From positions 1,426,001 through 1,490,000 of the forward strand of contig NZ_CP049157.1 of the NCBI RefSeq assembly GCF_011493005.1: a stretch of DNA of 64,000 nt. Reading direction: 5' to 3'. The notes under the pieces are model-generated. The model saw nothing but the letters and a program-made list of their open reading frames with translations, was not told the origin of the DNA and ran no database searches. This stretch comes from Caballeronia sp. SBC1 (GTDB lineage: Bacteria > Pseudomonadota > Gammaproteobacteria > Burkholderiales > Burkholderiaceae). The position numbers were made by a program, and so were the translations under genes. Positions 36,415 through 43,808 of the stretch are shown here, piece by piece (positions within the stretch are counted from its first letter, which is position 1; every line of letters starts with the position of its first letter).

Positions 36415-37137
36415 ATGCCCAGCACCTTGAATCAGTATCAGCAACCTGTTGGCGAGTCCGTGCCCCACTGGACTGCGCGCGTACACCCGCCGCGCACTCC
36501 CATCGAAGGACTGTATTGCCGGCTGGAGCCGCTCGAACCGCATCACGCGGCCGATCTCTTCGCTGCCTTTAGCCAGGCCCCGGATGGCCGTGACTGGACC
36601 TACATGCCGGTAGGCCCGTTCGACGATGCAGCGAGCTACCGCGAGTACGTCGAACGGGCCGCGGTCAGTCCCGATCCCCAGCACTATGCGGTCATCGACC
36701 TGAAGAGGGGGACAGCAATCGGCACCCTGGCGCTGATGCGGATCGACCGGGCCAATGGGGTGATCGAAGTCGGCAACGTGGCGTTCTCGCCGCTGCTCAA
36801 ACGCACGCCGATCTCGACGGAAGCCCAGTACCTGCTGATGAAACATGCGTTCGATGAACTCGGCTACCGCCGCTACGAATGGAAGTGCGACGCGTTGAAC
36901 GCGCCGTCGCGACAGGCGGCTGCGCGACTGGGTTTCCAGTTCGAGGGCGTCTTCCGGCAGGCCGTGCTCTACAAGGGACGGACACGGGATACCGCGTGGT
37001 TTTCGATCATCGACAGCGAATGGCCCACTGTGCGTGCAGCCTTCGAACAATGGCTCGCGCCGGAGAACTTCGATGCAGAAGGCGGGCAGCGCAAGTCGCT
37101 GACTGACCTGCGCGCTCAGCTATCCAAGGCAGGCTAG
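36415..37137 (+). CDS. GNAT family N-acetyltransferase (RimJ/RimL-like)
   Basis: ATG 36415 (MPSTLNQYQQ) has AAGGA six bases upstream; the frame is open from 36397. The 240-residue protein has the RimJ/RimL pattern: YCRLEPLEPHHAADLFAAF, GTAIGTLALMRIDRANGVIEVGNVAFSP, TEAQYLLMKHAFDELGYRRYEWKCDALNAPSRQAAARLGFQFEG and the C-terminal WFSIIDSEWPTV. This group often modifies small amines or amino acids. It is divergent from a MocR regulator, a layout in which the regulator senses a compound related to the enzyme's substrate. The substrate is unknown. Confidence 0.88.
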   Translation: MPSTLNQYQQPVGESVPHWTARVHPPRTPIEGLYCRLEPLEPHHAADLFAAFSQAPDGRDWTYMPVGPFDDAASYREYVERAAVSPDPQHYAVIDLKRGTAIGTLALMRIDRANGVIEVGNVAFSPLLKRTPISTEAQYLLMKHAFDELGYRRYEWKCDALNAPSRQAAARLGFQFEGVFRQAVLYKGRTRDTAWFSIIDSEWPTVRAAFEQWLAPENFDAEGGQRKSLTDLRAQLSKAG

Positions 37138-37305
37138 GCCAAGTTTTTCTACTGCGGCTTTTGCGGGTTCCCGTTTGTAATCTTTGTTGGTATTGTGCGC
37201 GGCGAGTTAGCGATTTGACGGCCCGGTTGAAACGGGACGCCAGGTCGCCGCTGCGCCCAGCGTTCCCTCGCTCTCCTCATTTATTCAGCAACGGACATTC
37301 ACACA

Positions 37306-39033
37306 ATGAAATTCGATCGTCTTGCCCAGTCGCTTCTTGCGGCGGCGCTCGCCCTTTGCTATGCCGGCGCCCAGGCCGCTTCACAAGCCCCGGTTGCCGC
37401 CGAGAACGGCATGGTCGTAACAGCCCAGCATCTCGCCACGCGCATTGGCGTTGACGTGCTCAAGGACGGCGGCAACGCAGTCGATGCAGCGGTTGCTGTT
37501 GGCTATGCGCTCGCAGTGGTTTACCCTGCGGCCGGTAACATTGGCGGCGGCGGTTTCATGACGATCCAGCTCGCCGACGGCCGCCGTACCTTCCTCGATT
37601 TTCGCGAGAAGGCGCCGCTGGCCGCCACCGCGAACATGTATCTGGACAAGGACGGCAACGTGATCCCGGGCCTGAGCACCAAGGGTTATCTGGCGGTCGG
37701 CGTGCCGGGTACCGTGTCCGGCATGGAAATGGCGTTGACGAAATACGGCACGATGAAGCGCGCTGATCTCATTGCACCGGCAATCAAATACGCGCAAGAA
37801 GGCTTCGTACTTGACCAGGGCGACGTCGATATCCTCGGGACCGCAACGGACGACTTCAAGAAGGACCCGGCCGGTTCCGGCTCAATCTTCCTGAACCACG
37901 GCGAACCGTTTCAGGTTGGCCAGCGGCTTGTGCAAAAAGACCTGGCGAAGACCCTTCGCGAGATCAGCGCCAAGGGGCCCAATGGCTTCTATAAAGGCTG
38001 GGTAGCCAATGCGCTGGTCTCATCGACGCAAGCCGGCAAGGGCATCATCACGCAGGCCGATCTCGACCAGTACAAGACGCGCGAACTCGCCCCGGTCGAG
38101 TGCGATTATCGCGGTTACCACGTGGTCTCGGCGCCGCCGCCGAGCTCGGGCGGGGTCGCTATCTGCGAGATCATGAATATCCTTGAGGGTTATCCGATGC
38201 AAAGCCTCGGCTTCCGTTCAGCCCAGGCCATGCAGTATCAGATCGAGGCCATGCGCCACGCTTATGTGGACCGCAACAGCTACCTGGGTGACCCCGATTT
38301 CGTGAAAAACCCGCTGGACCGCCTCCTCGACAAGAACTACGCGGCCAAGATCCGGGCTGCAATCGATCCGCATAAGGCGGGGGTGTCGCAGGAGATCAAG
38401 CCGGGCGTGGCGCCGCATGAAGGCACCAACACGACGCACTATTCGATCGTCGACAAATGGGGCAATGCCGTTTCGGTGACCTACACGCTGAATGACTGGT
38501 TCGGCTCGGGCGTGATGGCGAACAAGACAGGCGTGATGCTCAACGACGAAATGGACGACTTCACGTCGAAGGTCGGTGTGCCCAACATGTATGGGCTGGT
38601 GCAGGGCGAGGCTAACGCTATTGGCCCGGGCCGGCGTCCGCTGTCGTCCATGAGCCCCACGATTGTCACGAAGGACGGCAAGACCGTGATGGTAGTTGGC
38701 ACGCCGGGAGGCAGCCGCATTATTACCGCTACGCTCTTGACCATGCTCAACGTGATCGACTACGGCATGAACATTCAGGAAGCTGTGGATGCACCGCGCT
38801 TCCATCAGCAATGGCTGCCGGAAACGACGAATCTCGAACGCTTCACGCTGAGCCCCGACACGCAGAAGATCCTCGAAGGATGGGGTCAGAAGTTCTCGGG
38901 TCCGCAACCGGCCAATCATGTAGCGGCCATTCTGGTGGGCGCGCCGTCGTTGGGTGGCAAGCCCGTCGGCAAGAATCGTTTCTATGGCGCGAACGATCCG
39001 CGTCGTAACTCGGGACTCGCGCTCGGCTATTGA
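37306..39033 (+). CDS. ggt: Gamma-glutamyltranspeptidase
   Basis: The 575-residue precursor has a Sec signal (MKFDRLAQSLLAAALALCYAGAQA). The large subunit shows GGNAVDAAVAVGYALAVVYPAAGNIGGGGFM and LDFREKAP (the gamma-glutamyl-binding Arg). Autocleavage should occur before Thr376 in NTTHYSIVD, making this Thr the nucleophile of the small subunit, which also holds SSMSPTIV and GTPGGSRI. It acts in the periplasm, splitting glutathione and other gamma-glutamyl compounds. It is followed by a strong hairpin terminator and seems monocistronic. Length and all key motifs are canonical. Confidence 0.95.
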   Translation: MKFDRLAQSLLAAALALCYAGAQAASQAPVAAENGMVVTAQHLATRIGVDVLKDGGNAVDAAVAVGYALAVVYPAAGNIGGGGFMTIQLADGRRTFLDFREKAPLAATANMYLDKDGNVIPGLSTKGYLAVGVPGTVSGMEMALTKYGTMKRADLIAPAIKYAQEGFVLDQGDVDILGTATDDFKKDPAGSGSIFLNHGEPFQVGQRLVQKDLAKTLREISAKGPNGFYKGWVANALVSSTQAGKGIITQADLDQYKTRELAPVECDYRGYHVVSAPPPSSGGVAICEIMNILEGYPMQSLGFRSAQAMQYQIEAMRHAYVDRNSYLGDPDFVKNPLDRLLDKNYAAKIRAAIDPHKAGVSQEIKPGVAPHEGTNTTHYSIVDKWGNAVSVTYTLNDWFGSGVMANKTGVMLNDEMDDFTSKVGVPNMYGLVQGEANAIGPGRRPLSSMSPTIVTKDGKTVMVVGTPGGSRIITATLLTMLNVIDYGMNIQEAVDAPRFHQQWLPETTNLERFTLSPDTQKILEGWGQKFSGPQPANHVAAILVGAPSLGGKPVGKNRFYGANDPRRNSGLALGY

Positions 39034-39041
39034 TGTACGCA

Positions 39042-39082
39042 AAACCGTGCCGGCGGATGTTTTATTATCGCCGGCACGGTTT
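39042..39082. terminator. Hairpin terminator between convergent ggt and murA-like genes
   Basis: A perfect 14-bp stem (AAACCGTGCCGGCG paired with its complement at 39069-39082) with a 13-base AT-rich loop lies just after the ggt stop. A-rich and T-rich flanks on either side suggest it works in both directions. Confidence 0.8.
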
Positions 39083-39144
39083 GGATTTTCAGGCATCGCG
39101 GCTGCCGGCCGCGACGCGTTTCACCTCACGTATTCCCCTCTACG

Positions 39145-40446
39145 TCATTCGCTGCTGGTCCACTCCACGTCGGCCCCGACCGAGCGCAGGTTTTCCACGA
39201 AGCGCGGGTGTGCACGGCGGATCGGCAGTGCATTCATGATCTCCGAACGCCCCTTGATGCTCGCGGCGACCATCAGCAATGCGATCGCCACGCGAATGAT
39301 GTACGGGCTCTCCACTTTCGCGGGACTCAAGGGCAGGCCGCCGAACGTGATCAGCCGATGCGGGTCCGACAGGAACACGTGCGCGCCGAACTTCGATAGC
39401 TCGACCGACCATCCCATGGCGCCGTCATAGACCTTGTTCCAGAACATGGCGCTGCCTTCTGCTTTCACGCCGAGCGCGATGAAGATGGGCAGCAGGTCGA
39501 CCGGCAGATACGGCCAGGGCGCGGCTTCCACCTTGGTGAGAATATTCTGCGTGAACGGCCGGCGCACACGCAATGGACCGTCCTGGAATGCGCGCGACCA
39601 GCCGTTCTTATGCTCCACGTTCACGCCGAACTTCGCGAAGGTCCGGTCGATCAGCGGAAACTGGTCGGGCGCGGTATTCCTCACCGCGATGTCTCCGCCG
39701 GTGATCGCACCGAGCGCGAGGAAGGTCGCTATTTCGTGGAAGTCCTCGCTGAACCGGAACTCGCCGCCACTGAGCTTGCGGCCGCCCGTAACGCTCAAAC
39801 GCGACGTGCCAATGCCATCGATTGGTACACCAAGCAGCGCGAGGAAACGGCAAAACTCCTGCACGTGAGGTTCCGAGGCCGCGTTGACCAGTGTCGACGT
39901 ACCGTTCGCCGCAGCCGCGCAGAGCGCGAAGTTCTCGGTGGTGGTGACCGAGGCATAGTCCAGCCAGTGATGATTCGCGGTCATCTGTGTAGCGGCCCGC
40001 ACGATCAGCGAGTCGGTCGTGCGTTCGACCTGCGCGCCAAAACGTTCGAATACCTCGACATGGGGGTCGATTTCACGAACCCCCAGCGTGCAGCCCTTGA
40101 CGTCGTTTTCCAACCGAGCCACACCGAAACGCGCGAGCAGCGGCGGCACCAGCATGATGGAAGAGCGCATCTCCTCGGGCAGATGATGCGCGACAGGGTC
40201 GAAGGTCGTTGCGTGATGATGCAGATTGAGGATGCCGGTGGAAAAGTCCATTGACACATTGCTGCCGAGCGTACGGAAAATATCGAGGATCTTCTTGACG
40301 TCGGTGATGTCAGGTACGCCGATGAGACGCAGCGGCTGATCGGTCAGCAGCGTGGCGCAAAGGATGGGGAGGACAGCGTTTTTATTGGCGGACGGCGTGA
40401 TCTCCCCGCGCAGGGGGACGCCGCCGTGTACGATCAGATTCGACAT
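39145..40446 (-). CDS. murA: MurA-like UDP-GlcNAc 1-carboxyvinyltransferase (divergent paralogue)
   Basis: Start MSNLIVHGGVPLRGEI at 40446 gives 433 residues, the normal MurA length; the upstream frame to 40641 is not family-like. MurA transfers enolpyruvate to UDP-GlcNAc in peptidoglycan synthesis. The substrate motif NKNAVLP (Lys22, Asn23) and the catalytic cysteine loop GCTLGVREIDPH (Cys119) are kept. The usual GCTIGARPVD is altered to GCTLGVREID and other stretches diverge, so this looks like a secondary paralogue, with the housekeeping copy elsewhere. The retained Cys predicts fosfomycin sensitivity. It is monocistronic, converging on ggt. Confidence 0.85.
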   Translation of the reverse strand: MSNLIVHGGVPLRGEITPSANKNAVLPILCATLLTDQPLRLIGVPDITDVKKILDIFRTLGSNVSMDFSTGILNLHHHATTFDPVAHHLPEEMRSSIMLVPPLLARFGVARLENDVKGCTLGVREIDPHVEVFERFGAQVERTTDSLIVRAATQMTANHHWLDYASVTTTENFALCAAAANGTSTLVNAASEPHVQEFCRFLALLGVPIDGIGTSRLSVTGGRKLSGGEFRFSEDFHEIATFLALGAITGGDIAVRNTAPDQFPLIDRTFAKFGVNVEHKNGWSRAFQDGPLRVRRPFTQNILTKVEAAPWPYLPVDLLPIFIALGVKAEGSAMFWNKVYDGAMGWSVELSKFGAHVFLSDPHRLITFGGLPLSPAKVESPYIIRVAIALLMVAASIKGRSEIMNALPIRRAHPRFVENLRSVGADVEWTSSE

Positions 40447-40671
40447 GTTCGCAAGAGGCTCGTGGAAGAAGCGAGGGAATAATGATGCCACCGTGCGATG
40501 CGCACGGGCGATGGTGTTGCTAATTTGCGTAACGAAAGTTTCGGGCTTGTGCCGTGATTCGCTGCCGGCATTATGAACTTGCCGGCAGTTTCGAACACAG
40601 TTGCGACGCCTCAAGATCGAAACGCAAAGGGCTCCTGACAATACATAGGCCGGCTTGGTTTATAACGCAAT

Positions 40672-41244
40672 TCAAGGTGCCTTGCGTTTTGGGGCCAGCA
40701 ACATTGCCATGCGGGTGCGGGCGAATGCGGGGTCGATCGGGGCATCGTCGAAGTGCAGGCGATAGATGAGCGGTGCAACGACGTGATCCATCACCGTATT
40801 GATATCGGGCGGTGTTTCGTCTCGTTCGACTGCCCGGTCCAGAATCATCTGGATCTGCGAGCGCGTGATGGCCGCGCACTGACAGGCGGGGCTGCGGGTG
40901 TCGTTGCTTGCCAGCACATCGCGTGTCATGGCGCGGCCGGGTTCCGACGACATCTCCTCCTGATACCCTTGCGCCCACGTTTCCAGATCGCTGCGCAGCG
41001 AGCCCGTGTCAGCCGGGCCGTTGTCCGGATGAAAGCGCTGCAGGGCGACATCGGCGAGAAGAGTGGGCAGGTCGCCCCAGCGGCGGTAGATGGTGGACGG
41101 CGTCACCCCGGCGCGCGCCGCGACCTGAGGCACGGTGAGCTCCTCGCGCGGTATTTCGTCCAGCAAGGTCCTGACTGCGTGATGCACGGACTCCTGCACT
41201 CTCGCGCTCCGTCCGCCGGGTCGCAACCCTTCTCTTGCTGCCAT
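40672..41244 (-). CDS. TetR/AcrR family regulator
   Basis: The 190-residue protein has an N-terminal TetR helix-turn-helix (REELTVPQVAARAGVTPSTIYRRWGDLPTLLADVAL) and a C-terminal domain of the TetR_C_11-like type (AITRSQIQMILDRAVERDETPPDINTVMDHVVAPLIYRLHF). The start is a good ATG (MAAREGLRPGG). It is divergent from the broken MFS transporter gene at 41372, across a 127-base AT-rich spacer. A TetR gene beside a divergent MFS exporter is a standard drug-efflux pair, so this regulator has probably lost its target. Confidence 0.92.
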   Translation of the reverse strand: MAAREGLRPGGRSARVQESVHHAVRTLLDEIPREELTVPQVAARAGVTPSTIYRRWGDLPTLLADVALQRFHPDNGPADTGSLRSDLETWAQGYQEEMSSEPGRAMTRDVLASNDTRSPACQCAAITRSQIQMILDRAVERDETPPDINTVMDHVVAPLIYRLHFDDAPIDPAFARTRMAMLLAPKRKAP

Positions 41245-41371
41245 TGCCTGTTCCGCTCCGCCTTTCGCGCGTATCGATGAAATTAGTTAAAGCTAAAAAA
41301 TTGCGTTAACGAAAAGCGACGCGCACAATCCGCTAAAGCAATTATTTTGCGTTTATTTTCCGGGCCGTGCA

Positions 41372-41571
41372 ATGGCCTTCGATACCAATTCTTGCGTTAC
41401 GGCTGCCCGAACGCCTTACGCGCTGCTGCTTTATGCGTTCATTTCGGCGATGTGCTTTGTCGCGTCGAGTGCGCCAACGCCGCTTTACCGGCTGTATCAG
41501 GAGGCGTGGGATTCTCGTCGGCGCCCAAGGTTTATTGCCTGAACGCAGAGGCTAACTTCTACGCGTTGTAG
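41372..41571 (+). pseudogene. Frameshifted, truncated MFS transporter remnant
   Basis: From ATG 41372 the frame codes a first membrane helix and FVASSAPTPLYRLYQEAW, the N-terminal hallmark of a common MFS group, then runs off into unrelated residues and stops at 41542. In the next frame the expected continuation GFSSAPKVY appears at once, so a single base is missing at about 41511. After about 20 more codons homology ends and the AraC gene's 3' end begins. The remaining roughly 330 codons are deleted. Confidence 0.8.
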
Positions 41572-42487
41572 TCGCTGTACTCGCGAGAGTTGGACCAGCA
41601 AGCGGGACCCTCTGCTCACCGTCTTTTACGATCTCGCGCGGCGTAAGTCCAAGCAGCCGGTTCATCCAGTGAGCCATGTGGCTCTGATGCGAAAAGCCCG
41701 TTTCCAGCGCTACCTGGCTGGTACTGAGCTTGCCTTGCAACAGCAAAGCCTTCGCGCGTTCAACGCGTCGCTGCACGACGTATCGATGCACCGGCACGCC
41801 GAGCGTCTCGCGAAACAGCACCTTGAAATGCGGCACGCTAAGCTGGGCCAGTGCGGCGAGTTCGTCGAGCGTGAGGCGCTGATCCAGATTGCTTTCGATG
41901 AAGTCGATCACGCTAGTGGCCGTTCGCGGCGCCAACGTACGGCGGCGACCTTCGAGCGTGGCGATGCCGCCGCCATTGTCGGCCAGCCGGACCACCATTG
42001 CTGTGCAGAGGCTTTCTGCAAAGAGCGGATCGGACGCATCGCCGGCTTCGAGTTCCGCCTGCAGCGCCCACGCCAGATGCTGAAAACGCGGATCGCGCAT
42101 CTGAAGTTGCGGACGGATCTCGGCAACGCCTGATTTCAGTTCGAGTTGCTCGAGCGTCTTGCGCGTGAAGGACTCGCTGATCCAGATGCTGAGGATCGTA
42201 CAGTCCGATTCGTCAGTCCATTGGCCATCGAGTCCCGCAGGGATCACGTCGGCGTCGCCATGCGCCTGAACGCGTGCATAGCGACGTTGTTCACACATGC
42301 AGCGCGCCATCACCGGTGGCCCGACATGCACGCCGACGCGGTGATGCGGCATGGCCGGAATGCGGTGCGTGCCCGCCGAAATACCGAGCAGCGCCGCACC
42401 GAAGCCGTTCCAGCCGCGACCGCTGCTGGAGCGCAAATTGACGCGGGAGCCTGAGAGCGGCATGGGCAATGGTGTCACGGCATTCAT
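41552..42487 (-). CDS. AraC family transcriptional regulator
   Basis: The 311-residue protein begins at MNAVTPLPMPLSG with an AGGACC site. The N-terminal half is a variable ligand-sensing domain. The C-terminal 100 residues hold both helix-turn-helix units: LTLDELAALAQLSVPHFKVLFRETLGVPVHRYVVQRRVERAKALL and LSTSQVALETGFSHQSHMAHWMNRLLGLTPREI. It is divergent from the NmrA-type gene at 42699 across about 210 bases, so that gene is the likely target. Its 3' end overlaps the tail of the MFS relic. The effector is unknown. Confidence 0.93.
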   Translation of the reverse strand: MNAVTPLPMPLSGSRVNLRSSSGRGWNGFGAALLGISAGTHRIPAMPHHRVGVHVGPPVMARCMCEQRRYARVQAHGDADVIPAGLDGQWTDESDCTILSIWISESFTRKTLEQLELKSGVAEIRPQLQMRDPRFQHLAWALQAELEAGDASDPLFAESLCTAMVVRLADNGGGIATLEGRRRTLAPRTATSVIDFIESNLDQRLTLDELAALAQLSVPHFKVLFRETLGVPVHRYVVQRRVERAKALLLQGKLSTSQVALETGFSHQSHMAHWMNRLLGLTPREIVKDGEQRVPLAGPTLASTATTTRRS

Positions 42488-42698
42488 GGCAGGTCCTCGC
42501 AGAGGTCGCTAAGCGAGCATTGTGCTGGGTTTTGCGCCAATTTGCTCGATGTCGTGACAGGCCGCACACTGAGCCCGACTGTCTTGCGGCAGTGCCACAA
42601 AACAATCATCCGTATCTGCGCACGTCGATCCTTCCCTGCGCGCCTGGAACGTTCAACCTCCCTACGATGACGACATCCAGGCCAACAAGGAGTCGGAC

Positions 42699-43592
42699 GT
42701 GTTCGTGATATTCGGAGCATCAGGCAAAGTAGGGCGCGTGAGCGCTGCATCGCTTCGCAATGCGGGCCATGCGGTCAGAGCGGTGGTACGAAACGAAGCT
42801 CAGGGCGAGCACCTTGCGCGGATGGGCTGCGAGATCGTGCTTGCCGATCTGACGAACCCGGCATCGGTCGCCAGAGCAATAGAGGATGCGGACGCAGTAC
42901 AGATCCTGTGCCCCGTCCCGATCGGCGACGCACATCCCGGCAGCACGATGCATCGCATGATTGAAGTTGCAGCCGATGCATTGCGCGCCAATCCGCCCCG
43001 TCATGTACTCGCGCTGTCTGACTATGGCGCGGAACTGGACCACGGCACGGGCATTACCTTGCTCTTTCATGCCCTTGAAAAACAGTTGCAGGTATCGGTT
43101 CAAAACGTGACTTTGTTACGCGCGGCGGAACACATGCAGAACTGGGCACGCGTGATACCTGTCGCGCTGGCAACGGGTAAGTTGCCGAGCTTGCATCATC
43201 CGTTAAGCAAGCGCTTTCCAACGGTGGCGGCACAGGACGTGGGTCTTCTAGCGGCAGAACTGCTGCTGGACGAGTCACGCGGGAGCGTGCCGCGTGTAGT
43301 CAGCATTGAAGGTCCGCGGCGAATCTCAGCGCTCGACGTCGCCCTCGCACTGAGCGATGCGAGCAGGCGTGAAATCAGCGCGTATGAAGTGCCACGCAAC
43401 GAATGGCCGGCCATGCTGCAGCGAGCCGGCCTTGGCGCGGATCATGCACAGCTTATTATCGATCTCTACGATACGCACAACGCAGGCCGCATCGATGTGG
43501 AAGAGGGAATAGGCGAGCGCCGTTTCGGGACGACCGAATTTGCCGAGGTCCTGGCTTCGATGCTGCCTGACACCGTAACGGCGGCTAACTAA
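42699..43592 (+). CDS. NmrA-like NAD(P)-binding protein (atypical SDR)
   Basis: The 297-residue protein starts with GTG behind an AGGAG site. The N-terminal dinucleotide loop FVIFGASGKVGRVSAASL and the segment RAVVRNEAQGEHLARMGCEIVLADLTNPASVARAI are characteristic of NmrA/QOR2-type atypical SDRs, which lack the YxxxK catalytic pair. They act as redox sensors or quinone/azo reductases. The protein ends with a substrate-domain segment EVPRNEWPAMLQRAGLG. It faces the AraC regulator divergently and its stop codon abuts a small membrane-protein frame. Confidence 0.9.
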   Translation: MFVIFGASGKVGRVSAASLRNAGHAVRAVVRNEAQGEHLARMGCEIVLADLTNPASVARAIEDADAVQILCPVPIGDAHPGSTMHRMIEVAADALRANPPRHVLALSDYGAELDHGTGITLLFHALEKQLQVSVQNVTLLRAAEHMQNWARVIPVALATGKLPSLHHPLSKRFPTVAAQDVGLLAAELLLDESRGSVPRVVSIEGPRRISALDVALALSDASRREISAYEVPRNEWPAMLQRAGLGADHAQLIIDLYDTHNAGRIDVEEGIGERRFGTTEFAEVLASMLPDTVTAAN

Positions 43593-43784
43593 ATGCGCCG
43601 CTCAAGACAGAAGAAGGCGATGGACCTTCCGGATTCGGCAACGGTATCCGCAATACATGCCCACCGGGCGACGCGTGCGTGGCTTGCGGTCATTATCGGT
43701 TTCGCCGGGGTGGTTGGCGGTTATCAATTCCAGCGCATATTAAGCGCTCTACCCGACAGCAACGACGACTTCATTTTCTTCTGA
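43593..43784 (+). CDS. Possible small single-pass membrane protein
   Basis: The frame of 63 codons begins directly after the NmrA-type stop codon; an internal ATG at 43620 (MDLPDSATVSAIH) has an AGAAGG site and is a better start. It contains one hydrophobic helix (AWLAVIIGFAGVVGGY) with basic residues before it and an acidic, aromatic tail (LPDSNDDFIFF). It has no recognised family. The helix, charge layout and tight junction suggest translation, but no conservation can be shown here. Confidence 0.5.
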   Translation: MRRSRQKKAMDLPDSATVSAIHAHRATRAWLAVIIGFAGVVGGYQFQRILSALPDSNDDFIFF

Positions 43785-43808
43785 TTATCCGAGGGCAGTA
43801 CGCCGCCC

